A stretch of DNA of 59,555 nt from Alphaproteobacteria bacterium (GCA_030604885.1 JAUVUZ010000023.1:1-59555); one strand, 5' to 3'. Shown: positions 41,834 through 50,890, counted from the first letter of the stretch. The notes: generated by a model from the letters alone, not told the origin. Numbers and translations: made by a program.

Positions 41834-42811
41834 TCACGCGCTGCCGATCAGGATGCCCGCGGCGAACACCAGCGCGCCCCCCAGCACCACCTGCAAGGCG
41901 GCGCGGAAGAACGGCGTGTCCATGTAGCGTTTCTGAATCCAGGCGATCGCCCACAGCTCGCAGAACACCAGCACGCAGGCGATCGCGGTGGCGGTGGCGA
42001 AGTGGGGCACCAGATACGGCAGCGCGTGGCCGAGGCCCCCCAGCGTCGTCATCACCCCGGCGGCGATGCCGCGCTTGATCGGAGAGCCGCGCCCCGAGAT
42101 CGTGCCGTCGTCGGAGGCGGCCTCGGTGAAGCCCATGGAGATGCCCGCGCCCACCGACGCGGCGAGGCCGACGAGGAAGGTGGTCCAGGTGTCGTGGGTG
42201 GCGAAGGCGGTGGCGAAGATCGGCGCGAGGGTCGAGACCGAGCCGTCCATCAGCCCCGCCAGGCCCGGCTGCACCCAGGTGAGGACGAACTGGCGGTGCG
42301 CCGCCGCGTCCTCCTCCGAGCGGATCTCGCCGGGCAGCAGCTTTTCCGTCAGGGTCTCGCCAAGCCGCATGTGCGCCGCCTCGGCGGCGGCGAGGTCGGC
42401 CAGCAGCTTGCGGGTGTCGGCGTCGCGCACCCGCGCCGCCGCCCGGGCGTAGAAGGCGCGCGCCGCGCTTTCCATCCCCGCCACCTCGTCGCGGATGCGC
42501 TGGATGCCGAGGTTGGAGACCAGCCAGGTGGGGTTGCGGGCGTAGAACCCGGCGACGTGCTCGCGGCGGATCAGCGGAATGACGGTGCCGAAGCGCGTCT
42601 TGTGCAGCTCGATCAGGCGGTGGTGGTGGTGCATCTCCTCCGCCGCCATCGCGTCGAGCATGGCGGCGGTGGCGGGAAACTCGGCGCGCACCCGGGCGGC
42701 GTAGGTCTGGTAGATGCGCGCGTCGTCCTCCTCGGCGGAGATCGCGAGGGCGAGGATTTCCTGTTCGTCGAGATCGTCGAAGCGGCGGCGCGCGCCGAAG
42801 CTGCCCAGCAT
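41834..42811 (-). CDS. mbfA: Membrane-bound ferritin MbfA (rubrerythrin-VIT1 fusion)
   Basis: MbfA exports or stores iron and protects against iron overload and peroxide in alphaproteobacteria. The 325-residue protein has an N-terminal ferritin-like di-iron domain (EEDDARIYQTYAARV and AAEEMHHHHRLIELH, then AAEAAHMRLGETL) and a C-terminal VIT1-type transporter domain with GLMDGSVSTLAPIFATAFAT and GFTEAASDDG. Homologues are usually regulated by Irr; no clear Irr box is visible in the 35 bases upstream. Confidence 0.92.
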   Translation of the reverse strand: MLGSFGARRRFDDLDEQEILALAISAEEDDARIYQTYAARVRAEFPATAAMLDAMAAEEMHHHHRLIELHKTRFGTVIPLIRREHVAGFYARNPTWLVSNLGIQRIRDEVAGMESAARAFYARAAARVRDADTRKLLADLAAAEAAHMRLGETLTEKLLPGEIRSEEDAAAHRQFVLTWVQPGLAGLMDGSVSTLAPIFATAFATHDTWTTFLVGLAASVGAGISMGFTEAASDDGTISGRGSPIKRGIAAGVMTTLGGLGHALPYLVPHFATATAIACVLVFCELWAIAWIQKRYMDTPFFRAALQVVLGGALVFAAGILIGSA

Positions 42812-42845
42812 GTTCCCCAGTCCCCGTGCGGCGAAGGCCGCAAGG

Positions 42846-44090
42846 TTAGCGCGATTCGCGGCGCCCGTCGAGGGAAGCGCCGGTAAACGGATTGTATCCC
42901 CGCGCCGCCAGCACCGCCCAGGCGGTGGCGCCGAGGTGGGGGCGGCGGTAGTAGAGGAAGTCGTCGGTGGTGCTGTCCGGCCCGATCGCGAGGCCGGTGG
43001 TGATGCTGGGGTTGCGGGTGGCGCGTAGGAAGCCGTCCGGCTCCGCCTCGGCGAGGGCGGCGGCGAGCAGGGCGCGGGCCTCCTCCGGGCGGCCCAGCAC
43101 CCGGGCCACCAGCGCCCCCTGGGCGGTTCCCTCGGTCCAGAGGCCGTCGCGGTCGTCGTTGAAGTCGAGGCCGCCCTGCGCGCCGTGGACGCGGAGCGCG
43201 GTGTCGAAGGCGGCGCGCCAGGCTGGCGCGGCGTCGGCCAGAAGCTGCGGCCAGAGCTGGGCGTCGAGGCCGGAGATGCGCTCCACCGGGGTGACGCCGT
43301 CGGGCGCGGTGCCGATCAGGAAGCGCCCCTCGGCGGGCCGCCACATGGCGTCGACGAAGCGCCGCGCCGCCGCCGCCAGCGGCCGCCACTCGCCGCCGAG
43401 GCGGGAGAAGAACGCCGCCACGTCGGTGTTGTGCTCGGTGGATTTCCAGGTGAGCGGCCGCGCCTCGGCGTCGAACCCCTGCACCCCGCCGATGAAGCCG
43501 CCGTCGCCGAGATCGTCGGCGAAGCCCGCGGTGTAGCGGGCGATCCGCACCGCGCCCTCGCGGTAGCGCGGGTCGTGGGTGGAGTCGCCGAGGGCGAGCA
43601 GCGCGAGGCCCGCCCAGGCGAGGTTCCCCACCGCGCTGCCGACGTGGTAGGGGTCCTCGAACCACGTGCCGCGGCCCTGGTCCCACCAGCCCATCGGCGG
43701 CGGCGGATACTCCCGCACCGGCCCGGCGCGGTAGGTGTTGCGGACCCGCCCGGCGGGACCGGCGCGGTCGGCGGCGGAGGCGGCGAGCAGCGCGTCGCCG
43801 ATGCGCCGCGCCTCCGCCGGATGGCCGCAGGCGAGCAGCGCCATCGCCGCCAGGGCGTTGTCGTAGGTGAAGGCCGCGCCTTCGAGCGCCGCCTCGCCGC
43901 CCGCGCCGGGGGCGGGCGGATAGCTCACCAGGAACACCGGCTCCGGCCCCGGGTGGGCGTTCACCGCGCCCGCGATCGCCGCGCACTGCGCCTCGGCCCC
44001 GGCCGCGCGGGCGGGGGCGGGGAGCAGGGCGAGCGGCAGCGCGAGCGCGAGGCCGATCAGCCGCAGGTGGAATATCCGCAGTTGACGCAT
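42846..44090 (-). CDS. Exported alpha/alpha-barrel (glycosidase-like) protein of unknown function
   Basis: This 414-residue protein has a signal peptide (about residues 1-30, ending ARA) and a repeated helical pattern resembling six-hairpin glycosidases. Aromatic and acidic clusters include AFTYDNALAAMALLACG, YPPPPMGWWDQGRGTWFEDPYHVGSAVGNLAWAGLALLALG, STEHNTDVAAFF and DGLWTEGTAQGALVARVLG. I do not recognise a defined family or substrate. The start lies within the 3' end of nrdJ (34-base overlap), so expression may follow nrdJ. mbfA is downstream. Confidence 0.7.
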   Translation of the reverse strand: MRQLRIFHLRLIGLALALPLALLPAPARAAGAEAQCAAIAGAVNAHPGPEPVFLVSYPPAPGAGGEAALEGAAFTYDNALAAMALLACGHPAEARRIGDALLAASAADRAGPAGRVRNTYRAGPVREYPPPPMGWWDQGRGTWFEDPYHVGSAVGNLAWAGLALLALGDSTHDPRYREGAVRIARYTAGFADDLGDGGFIGGVQGFDAEARPLTWKSTEHNTDVAAFFSRLGGEWRPLAAAARRFVDAMWRPAEGRFLIGTAPDGVTPVERISGLDAQLWPQLLADAAPAWRAAFDTALRVHGAQGGLDFNDDRDGLWTEGTAQGALVARVLGRPEEARALLAAALAEAEPDGFLRATRNPSITTGLAIGPDSTTDDFLYYRRPHLGATAWAVLAARGYNPFTGASLDGRRESR

Positions 44091-46381
44091 TTCTTGCAGC
44101 CTTCCTGGCGATACAGGGTGGGCGCGTGGCACTGCGGGCAGATCTCGCCCGCGGGCGCCGCCGGGGTGCCCGGGTCGGCGGCGCGGGCCGGGGCCTCGGG
44201 GGCCTCCACCAGGCCGAGGGCGGCGAGGTGGCGGCGCATCACCTCGGCGATCAGCGCGACGATGCCGTTGACGTAGCGGCCGTTGACCCACGCCCCTTGC
44301 GCGCCGCGCACGGTCTGCAGGTCCTCGATCAGGAACGACGGGTCCTCGGTGCGGCGCATGATCGCCGACAGGGTGATGGTGAGCGCCGACAGCAGCTCCA
44401 CGTGCTCGGCCGAGCGCGAGGCGATGAACACCTCGAACGGGCGGCGGCCGGTGGCGGTCTCCACGTCGTTGATGGTGACGTAGAAGTTCTCGTCGGTGAG
44501 CGGCCACTTGAGCTTGTAGGTGGTGCCCGAGAGCGCCTCCGGCCGGGGCGCCGGCTCGGGCGAAGAGGCCGGGGCGGGCGCGCTGGCGGAGGTGGAGAGC
44601 ACCGAGGTGCGCAGCGGCGTCGGCCGGTAGGTGGTGCAGCCCTTGCAGCCGAGGGCGTAGGCCTGCGCGTAGACCGCCTTGAAGTCGTCGAAGGCGATGT
44701 CCGGCGGGCAGTTGATGGTCTTGCTGATCGAGGCGTCGACGAACTTCTGGCAGATCGCCTGGGTGCGCAGGTGCTCCTCGACCGAAAGCTCGAGCGCCGT
44801 GACCATGAAGGGCGGCAGATTGTCGAGGGGCGCGGTGGCCGGGTCGAGGGCGTTGGCGCGGCACCAGGCCAGGAACCCGGCGTCGAGCACCGCGAACTCG
44901 CGCTGGCTGCCGTCCGCCTGCAACACCTTGCGGAAGTAGCGCCAGCCGAAGGTCGGCTCCAGGCCGGAGGAGACGTTGGCGTTGTAGATCGCGGTGGTGC
45001 CGGTGGGGGCGACGGTGAGCAGCACGCCGTTGCGGATGCCGTGGGCGGCGATGCCGTCGCGGATGTCCTCCGGCAGCGCCTGCACGAACGGCCGGTCGAG
45101 GAACTTCTCGGCGTCGAACAGCGGGAACGGCCCGCGCTCCTTCGCCAGTTCCACCGAGGCGCGGTAGCAGGCGTCGCGCAGCGCTTCCATGATCTCCGCG
45201 ACCTTGGCCTCGGCCTCGGCCGAACCGTAGCGCAGGCCGAGCATCTGCAGCGCGGTGCCGAGGCCCATGATGCCGATGCCGGTGCGGCGCTTGTTCGCCG
45301 CTTCCTCGGCCTGTTCGGGGACCGGATAGTTGGTGACGTCGAGGACGTTGTCGAGGAACCGCACGCCGATCGCCGCGACCTCGGCCAGGCGCGCGAAGTC
45401 GAACGCCGCCGCCTCGGAGAACGGCGCGCGCACCAGCGCGGCGAGGTTGACGCAGCCGAGGTTGCAGGCGCCGTTGGGCGGCAGCGGCTGCTCGCCGCAG
45501 GGGTTGGTGCAGTGCAGGGTCTCGCAGTAGCCGAGGTTGTTCTGCGCGTTGACGCGGTCGATGAAGATCACCCCCGGCTCGGCGGCGTCGAAGGTGGAGC
45601 GGATGATCGCGTCCCACAGGGTGCGGGCGGGCAGGCGGCGATAGACGTACCACGGGCGGCCGTTCCGCTCGGTCACCGCGACGAGCTGCGCCGGGTCGGC
45701 GGGGCGGACGCCGAAGCCCAGGTCCCACTCGGCGTCGTCCTCCACCGCCCGCATCAGGGCGTCGGACACCAGCACCGAGACGTTGAAGTTGGTGAGCTTG
45801 CCGGGGGTCTGCTTGGCGGCGATGAAGTCGAGCAGGTCCGGGTGGTCGTCGGCCAGCGTGCCCATCATCGCGCCGCGACGGGTGCCGCCCGACATGATGG
45901 TGCCGCACATCGCCTGCCAGATTTCCATGAACGAGATCGGGCCGGAGGCGATCGAGCCGGTCTTCTCCACCAGCGCGCCGCGCGGGCGGATGGTCGAGAA
46001 ATCGGTGCCGATGCCGCCGCCCTGCTGCATGGTGAGCGCGGCGCGGGTGTTGGCGGCCATGATGCCGCGCATTTCGTCGGGCACGGTGTCGTTGACGAAG
46101 CAGTTGATCATCGTCACCCGCCGCCCGGTGCCCGCGCCCGCGAGAATTCGGCCGGCCGGGCACCACTCCATCGCGTCCATCGCCGCGGCGGCGCGGGGGG
46201 CGTGGAGGGCGGCCTCTGGATCCTGGGCGTAGACCCCGGCGACGACCCGGGCGTGGGTGTCGGCCGGAGTGGCCTCCTGCGAGTCGCCGGTGGCGGAAAC
46301 CGCGCGGTACTTCTCGCGCCAGATCGTTTCGGAAATCGGCTGGCGCAGGTCGCCGAAGGAAAGAGCGGGCTTGGCGTCCAT
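44057..46381 (-). CDS. nrdJ: B12-dependent (class II) ribonucleotide reductase
   Basis: NrdJ reduces ribonucleotides to deoxyribonucleotides with adenosylcobalamin, in or without oxygen. The 774-residue protein shows AALTMQQGGGIGTDFSTIRPRGA, GGTRRGAMMGTL, the NPCGEQPLPPNGACNLGCVNL active-site region, LTVAPTGTTAIYNANVSSGLEP, and a C-terminal Cys-rich domain CPQCHAPTLYRQEGCKKCVNCGYSTCG. The start was set at MDAKPALSF (46381), with GGAG nine bases upstream; an ATG at 46411 would add ten residues. It is the only reductase in the window. Two DnaA-box sequences lie upstream. Confidence 0.95.
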   Translation of the reverse strand: MDAKPALSFGDLRQPISETIWREKYRAVSATGDSQEATPADTHARVVAGVYAQDPEAALHAPRAAAAMDAMEWCPAGRILAGAGTGRRVTMINCFVNDTVPDEMRGIMAANTRAALTMQQGGGIGTDFSTIRPRGALVEKTGSIASGPISFMEIWQAMCGTIMSGGTRRGAMMGTLADDHPDLLDFIAAKQTPGKLTNFNVSVLVSDALMRAVEDDAEWDLGFGVRPADPAQLVAVTERNGRPWYVYRRLPARTLWDAIIRSTFDAAEPGVIFIDRVNAQNNLGYCETLHCTNPCGEQPLPPNGACNLGCVNLAALVRAPFSEAAAFDFARLAEVAAIGVRFLDNVLDVTNYPVPEQAEEAANKRRTGIGIMGLGTALQMLGLRYGSAEAEAKVAEIMEALRDACYRASVELAKERGPFPLFDAEKFLDRPFVQALPEDIRDGIAAHGIRNGVLLTVAPTGTTAIYNANVSSGLEPTFGWRYFRKVLQADGSQREFAVLDAGFLAWCRANALDPATAPLDNLPPFMVTALELSVEEHLRTQAICQKFVDASISKTINCPPDIAFDDFKAVYAQAYALGCKGCTTYRPTPLRTSVLSTSASAPAPASSPEPAPRPEALSGTTYKLKWPLTDENFYVTINDVETATGRRPFEVFIASRSAEHVELLSALTITLSAIMRRTEDPSFLIEDLQTVRGAQGAWVNGRYVNGIVALIAEVMRRHLAALGLVEAPEAPARAADPGTPAAPAGEICPQCHAPTLYRQEGCKKCVNCGYSTCG

Positions 46382-46441
46382 GCGACGTCGACTCCGGATG
46401 CGTAAAACCATGGGGATGAACCGCCAACATCTAATGGCGAG

Positions 46442-46450
46442 TTGTCCACA
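46442..46450 (+). promoter_or_regulatory. DnaA-box-like site near nrdJ start (TTGTCCACA)
   Basis: TTGTCCACA differs by one base from the consensus TTATCCACA and lies 61 bases upstream of the nrdJ ATG. Next to it CGCCA (46422-46426) and TGGCG (46435-46439) form a 5-8-5 inverted repeat. DnaA controls nrd genes in E. coli. Confidence 0.45.
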
Positions 46451-46750
46451 GGTCCAGCGCGAAATGCGCGTGGCGGCGCGCGCGGGCGGCGGAGGTGGGT
46501 CAGCGGCCCTGTCCCGATTTTCGCCGACTCGCGGGAACGCCTGGATCGTGCCGGAGCTGGAACGGTAACCCGGCGGAAACCGAGAGAATCCCTGGGGTTT
46601 TTGCAGCGGCGCAGGATTTTCGCGCCCTGCGTGCAGAGGACGATTCGCCCCGCCCCGCCCGAGACCGCCGCGAATCGGAACCGCGGCGCGCCGCCGCCGC
46701 CACGGCCTCAGGCGTTGCCGCGCCTGGGGCGCGCCGGATTGCGCACAGAC
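46451..46750. other. Noncoding gap upstream of nrdJ
   Basis: About 300 bases lie between the two DnaA-box sequences. I see no ORF with good codon use and no clear promoter, riboswitch or cobalamin element. Short AT-rich patches occur (for example near 46600-46620). The nrdJ promoter must be here. Confidence 0.5.
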
Positions 46751-46759
46751 TTATCCACA
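46751..46759 (+). promoter_or_regulatory. Perfect DnaA box (TTATCCACA) upstream of nrdJ
   Basis: TTATCCACA matches the DnaA box consensus exactly. It sits eight bases from the plsC stop and 370 bases from the nrdJ start. With the second site at 46442 it brackets the whole nrdJ upstream region. Confidence 0.55.
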
Positions 46760-46767
46760 GGCTCTCG

Positions 46768-47499
46768 TCAGCCCCTGGCGAGGGATTTGCGCCCCTCGGC
46801 CTCGAGCGCGCGGGTGGCCATCTCGATGCGGCTCTGCAACTCGTTGAGGAAAACCCGGCGGTCGAGGCTCTTCGGCATCGCGGGCAGGAATTCCACGACG
46901 ATCGTGCCCGGGCGCTTGAGGAAGGCGTTGCGCCCCCAGTAGAGGCCCGAGTTGAGCGCCACCGGGATCACCGGCGCGTCCACCCCCGCCGCCAGCATCG
47001 CGAGGCCGGGCATGTAGCGGGCCGAGGCGCCGGGCGCGGTGCGCGTGCCCTCGGGGAAGATCACGATCTGCCGCCCGGCGGCGAGGGTGGCGCGCGCCTT
47101 CTGCATCAGCAGGTGCATCGACTTCACCCCGGCGGAGCGGTCGAGCGCGATCATCTCGGTCTTGCGCATGTGCCAGCCGACGAAGGGGATGTCGAGGAGT
47201 TCCTTCTTGAGCACGTAGACCGCGTCGGGCAGCACGCTGTCGAAGAAGAAGGTGTCCCACGCCGACTGGTGCTTCACCGCCAGGATCACCGGCCCCTCGG
47301 GCAGGTTCTCGAGGCCGCGCACCTCGTGGCGGATGCCCATCACCCAGCGGCCGAGGAAGACGATGCCGCCGGTCCAGATGCGCTTGCCCATCACCATGCA
47401 GGGGCGGGGCAGCGCCAGGATCGGCACCAGGCCGACGCTGACGAGGAGGGTCCAGGTGAAGTAGGCGACGTTGAAGATCGCGGAGCGTATGGCCGTCAC
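46768..47499 (-). CDS. plsC: 1-acyl-sn-glycerol-3-phosphate acyltransferase (PlsC family)
   Basis: PlsC makes phosphatidic acid by acylating lysophosphatidic acid at the inner membrane. The 243-residue protein has an N-terminal membrane helix, HQSAWD (the HX4D motif, about residue 77), VGWHMRKTEM, and IFPEGTRTAPGA. The GTG start at 47499 overlaps the last base of the ydcF stop, which makes the longer frame upstream unlikely. It ends a run ftsE-ftsX-ydcF-plsC. Confidence 0.9.
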   Translation of the reverse strand: MTAIRSAIFNVAYFTWTLLVSVGLVPILALPRPCMVMGKRIWTGGIVFLGRWVMGIRHEVRGLENLPEGPVILAVKHQSAWDTFFFDSVLPDAVYVLKKELLDIPFVGWHMRKTEMIALDRSAGVKSMHLLMQKARATLAAGRQIVIFPEGTRTAPGASARYMPGLAMLAAGVDAPVIPVALNSGLYWGRNAFLKRPGTIVVEFLPAMPKSLDRRVFLNELQSRIEMATRALEAEGRKSLARG

Positions 47500-48107
47500 T
47501 ATGAGAAATCCCCGGCGGTCATGCCGAACATGTGGGCGAGGTTGGCGATCACGAATTTGGTATATTCGCGGGTCATCAGCAACAGGGTTCCGGGGTACTT
47601 CCACCACTGCCCCTGCTTCACCGCGAGGGGGAACACCGGGTGCTGGACGACCTGGATCTCCGGCAGCTCGCGCTGGAACTCCAGCAGGCTGCGCTTCATG
47701 TGGTACGAGGCGGTGACGAGGCGGATCGAGCGGATGCCCTCCTCGCGGCACCATTCGGCGGTTTCCTGCGCGTTCTGCACGGTGTTGGTGGCCTTGTGGC
47801 CGAGGAACACGCGGGCGCGCAGCGCCTTCGGATAGTCGGCGAGGTTGAGCTGCTGGAGCAGCGCCTCGAGGGTCAGGCTTTCGCCCACGCCGGAGATGAA
47901 CAGCCGCCCGGCGGCTTCGGCCTTCAGCAGCGCGAAGCCGGTGGCGAGGCGGTCGGCGCCGCCGGTGAACACCACCACCGCGTCGGTGCGGGTGGTCTCG
48001 TCGGCGACCTCGTCGGGCAGGGTGGCGACGAAGCGCACCAGGCCGATGGTCCAGATCGCCAGGCCGATCGCCCCGATCATCGCCAGCGCGTGGGTCAGGC
48101 GTTTCAT
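47499..48107 (-). CDS. YdcF-like DUF218 protein
   Basis: This 202-residue membrane-anchored protein has a single N-terminal helix, then DAVVVFTGGADRLATGFALLKAEAAGRLFISGVG and RSIRLVTASYHMKRSLLEF, as in the DUF218/YdcF family. The family includes ElyC/SanA, which have been linked to envelope integrity and vancomycin sensitivity; the exact reaction is unknown. The start overlaps the ftsX stop (ATGA), and plsC follows with a one-base overlap. Confidence 0.85.
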   Translation of the reverse strand: MKRLTHALAMIGAIGLAIWTIGLVRFVATLPDEVADETTRTDAVVVFTGGADRLATGFALLKAEAAGRLFISGVGESLTLEALLQQLNLADYPKALRARVFLGHKATNTVQNAQETAEWCREEGIRSIRLVTASYHMKRSLLEFQRELPEIQVVQHPVFPLAVKQGQWWKYPGTLLLMTREYTKFVIANLAHMFGMTAGDFS

Positions 48108-48994
48108 AGCATCCTCGCGAGAGTCCTGAGCACGGTGAGGAACGCCGCGGTCATCGCCAGCAGCGCCGCCAGCACCGGCACCAGCCCCAGCACCACCCAG
48201 TGGGCGGAGCCGAAGCTCACCTCGGCCAGCAGGCCGCCCTGGAGGGTTTTGGCCATCGCCCCCAGGCCCAGCAGCACCGGCGCCGCGAGGCCGAAGCCGA
48301 TCGCCGCGCCCTGGCTGCCCAGCCACAGCGCGCGCAACGCGTATTGCCGGGCGATGTAGCCGTCGCGGGCGCCGACGAGGTGGAGGATCTCGATGCTGGA
48401 ACGGTGGATCGCAAGGCCCGCGCGGGTGGCGTAGACCACCGCCACCGCCGCCGCCAGCGCCACCAGCGCCATCACCGAGCGGGCGAGCATTTCGAGGCCG
48501 TCGGCGAGGCGGATCACCCGCGACAGCCAGATGCGGTGGTCGTCCACCGAGGCGCCGGGCACCTCCTTGCGCAGCCGCTCGGAGAGGGCGACGAGGTCGG
48601 GCGGCGGGGCGTCGCCCACGGTGACGTCGATCAGGCTCGGCAGCGGCAGGTCGGCGATCAGGTCCGAGCTGCCGAGCCAGGGTTCGATCAGCGCCGCCAG
48701 TTCCCCTTCCGAGAGGGCGCGGGCGCGCAGCACGCCGGGGGTCTCCTCGATCAGGCGGATGGTCTTCTCCACCCGCGCGGCCACCGCCTTGGCGTTGGCG
48801 GCGTCCGGGTGGACCACCTGCACCGTGAGGGTGCCCTTGATGTCGCGGTTCCAGCGGTCGAGCAGGTTGTCGAGCACCAGCGCGCCGGAGAGCGCGAGGG
48901 TGGCGAGGAACACCATCATCGCGATCATCGCCGGGAGAAAGGCGGCGGTGGCGTCGTGGTCGAACGGCAGGTCGGAGCGGCGGCGCAGCATCAT
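48104..48994 (-). CDS. ftsX: Cell-division ABC transporter permease-like protein FtsX
   Basis: FtsX with FtsE forms an ABC-type complex that couples division to peptidoglycan hydrolase activity. The 296-residue protein has one N-terminal membrane helix (about residues 18-45), a periplasmic domain, and three more helices from about residue 160 on, with the conserved SSIEILHLVGARDGYIARQYALRA. It overlaps ftsE by four bases and ydcF by four. Confidence 0.92.
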   Translation of the reverse strand: MMLRRRSDLPFDHDATAAFLPAMIAMMVFLATLALSGALVLDNLLDRWNRDIKGTLTVQVVHPDAANAKAVAARVEKTIRLIEETPGVLRARALSEGELAALIEPWLGSSDLIADLPLPSLIDVTVGDAPPPDLVALSERLRKEVPGASVDDHRIWLSRVIRLADGLEMLARSVMALVALAAAVAVVYATRAGLAIHRSSIEILHLVGARDGYIARQYALRALWLGSQGAAIGFGLAAPVLLGLGAMAKTLQGGLLAEVSFGSAHWVVLGLVPVLAALLAMTAAFLTVLRTLARML

Positions 48995-49728
48995 GCCTCC
49001 GCCGGGCTGGCGCCGGAGGCGGGGTGCAGCGCCAGGCCGCCCTCCGCCAGATGCAGGCGCGGATAGGGAAAGCGCCGGATCAGCGGCTCGTTGTGGGTGG
49101 CGATCACCACCGTGGTGCCGAGGCGGTTGAGCTCGACGAACAGGTGCATCAGGCGCTGGGCGATGCGGTCGTCGACGTTGCCGGTGGGTTCGTCGGCGAG
49201 CAGCAGGTCGGGCCGGTTGATCACGGCGCGGGCGATCGCGACGCGCTGCTTCTCGCCGCCCGAGAGCAGCGGCGGGCGGGTCTTGAGGGCGCCGCCGAGG
49301 CCGACCCAGTTGAGCAGCTCGGGCACGTGGCGGGCGATCTCGCTTTCCCGCACCCCGGCGACGCGCAGGGGCAGCGCCACGTTGTCGAGGGTGGAAAGGT
49401 GGTCGAGCAGCCGGAAATCCTGGAACACCACGCCGATGCGCCGCCGCACCCGGGGCAGCATGGCGTGGTTCATGCGCGTGGTGTCGATGCCGAACATCTC
49501 GATTCGCCCGCGCGTCGGCCGCCGCGCCAGATACATCAGCGACAGCAGCGACGACTTGCCCGCGCCGGAATCCCCGGTGAGGTAGTGGAACGAGCCGCCC
49601 GGCAGGGCGAACGAGATGTCTTGCAGAATCTCCGTGCCCTGGCCGTAGCGCAGGCCCACGCCCTCGAACCGGACGATACCGGCTGAGGGAGACTTGGCGG
49701 CGTCGGAGAGGATGCGGTCGGGTCTCAT
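48991..49728 (-). CDS. ftsE: Cell-division ATPase FtsE
   Basis: FtsE is the ATPase partner of FtsX. The 245-residue protein has Walker A GDSGAGKSS, the Q-loop VVFQDFRLLDHLSTLDNV, the signature LSGGEKQRVAIARAV and Walker B LLLADEPTGNVD, with ATHNEPL. The ATG at 49728 follows TGAGG. A short N-terminal extension of about 18 residues precedes the core. The C-terminal ~20 residues are variable. It opens the run on the minus strand, divergent from the zinc-ribbon gene. Confidence 0.95.
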   Translation of the reverse strand: MRPDRILSDAAKSPSAGIVRFEGVGLRYGQGTEILQDISFALPGGSFHYLTGDSGAGKSSLLSLMYLARRPTRGRIEMFGIDTTRMNHAMLPRVRRRIGVVFQDFRLLDHLSTLDNVALPLRVAGVRESEIARHVPELLNWVGLGGALKTRPPLLSGGEKQRVAIARAVINRPDLLLADEPTGNVDDRIAQRLMHLFVELNRLGTTVVIATHNEPLIRRFPYPRLHLAEGGLALHPASGASPAEA

Positions 49729-49794
49729 GGGCCTCACAATGGCACGCGGGCGGTGGCCGGTCCAGCCCCCCGGAACGCCGCGCGGAGGGATTGC

Positions 49795-49823
49795 TTGAGT
49801 TCCGGCCGACACTCTCCTATAAG
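49795..49823 (+). promoter_or_regulatory. Promoter of the zinc-ribbon gene
   Basis: TTGAGT (49795-49800) and TATAAG (49818-49823) are separated by 17 bases, giving a transcription start near 49830 and a leader of about 40 bases. This is one of the clearest sigma-70-like promoters in the window. Confidence 0.6.
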
Positions 49824-49868
49824 TGAAAAACCGTTGTTCGCCCAATTGCTAAAAGAAAGTTCCGGCGG

Positions 49869-50849
49869 ATGATCATATCCTGCCCCGAGTGTGCGACGAA
49901 GTTCGCGATTGCCGACGCGGTTCTGGGCGAACGTGGGCGCAAGGTCCGTTGCTTCAAATGCGGCCACGCCTGGCACCAGATGCCCGAAACCGTCGCGGCC
50001 GCGCCCGAGCCGGCGCCGCGCCGCGCCCAGCCGCCGCTGATGCCGCCCACCGCCACCGTCGGCGAGGCGTCGCTGCCGCTCGAGTCCGAGCCGGTGCGGG
50101 GCGGATCGCCGCCGCCGCCCGCCCGTTACGACGCCGGAGACCTGCCGCTCGACAGCGAGCGCACGCCGCCCGACGACGACTTCGACATCCCCACCATCGC
50201 CCCGCCCGAGGATCTCTCGGCGTTCACCGCCAGCCCCCACGCCGACGACGAGGACGCGGGGATCAACGCGGTGGACGTGGACGCGCTGCTCGGCAGCCGC
50301 CCGGAAGACATCTCCAAGGTGCTCGCCAAACGGGTGCCGCAGGGGGAAGGCTCCGGCGGCGGCTGGGGCAAGTGGCTGCTGCTGCTGCTGCTGGTGCTGG
50401 GCGGCATCGGCGCCGCCTTCTGGTTCGGCCGCCCGCAGATCGTCGCGCGCTTCCCCGCCACCGCGCCGGTCTACAAGGCGCTCGGCGTGCCGCTGGAAAT
50501 CCTCGGCGAGGGCCTGGAGTTCCGCAACGTCACTTCGGAAATGATCAAGGAAGGCCGCACCCCGATCCTGGTGGTGCGCGGCATCATCGCCAACGTCGCC
50601 AAGGAGGCGCGGCCGGTGCCGCTGCTGCGGCTGGTGCTGCTCGACAGTGGCGGCGGCACGATCCAGGAATCCTACGGCAAGCCGCGCAAGGACGAACTCG
50701 ACATGGGCGCGCAGATGGGCTTCCAAATCCGCATGGAGGACCCCTCGGCCGCCGCGGTGCGCTACGAGGTCACCTTCGCCGAGGCTCCGGCGACCCGCGC
50801 CGCCCCGGCCGCGCCTGCTGCGCCGCCGCCGCCCCCGCCCGCCCAATAG
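49869..50849 (+). CDS. MJ0042 zinc-ribbon / DUF3426-type membrane protein
   Basis: This 326-residue protein opens with an MJ0042-type zinc ribbon, CPEC at residues 5-8 and CFKC at 28-31, then a long Pro/Asp-rich linker. A single membrane helix lies near residues 168-188 (LLLLLLVLGGIGAAFWF). A C-terminal domain follows with ILVVRGIIANVAKEARPVPLLRLVLLDSGG, as in DUF3426-like proteins. The role of the family is unknown; its repeated position beside ftsE in alphaproteobacteria suggests an envelope or division function, which is inference. The end is a low-complexity Pro/Ala tail. Confidence 0.85.
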   Translation: MIISCPECATKFAIADAVLGERGRKVRCFKCGHAWHQMPETVAAAPEPAPRRAQPPLMPPTATVGEASLPLESEPVRGGSPPPPARYDAGDLPLDSERTPPDDDFDIPTIAPPEDLSAFTASPHADDEDAGINAVDVDALLGSRPEDISKVLAKRVPQGEGSGGGWGKWLLLLLLVLGGIGAAFWFGRPQIVARFPATAPVYKALGVPLEILGEGLEFRNVTSEMIKEGRTPILVVRGIIANVAKEARPVPLLRLVLLDSGGGTIQESYGKPRKDELDMGAQMGFQIRMEDPSAAAVRYEVTFAEAPATRAAPAAPAAPPPPPPAQ

Positions 50850-50890
50850 ACCGGGTCACGGGGCGGGGGTTCCCCCGCCCGCGCGCGGGT

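Noticed and set aside
46382-46767. Chromosome origin or cobalamin riboswitch upstream of nrdJ
   Set aside because: Only two DnaA boxes and no AT-rich unwinding region or neighbouring origin genes are present, and no B12-box-like sequence is visible.
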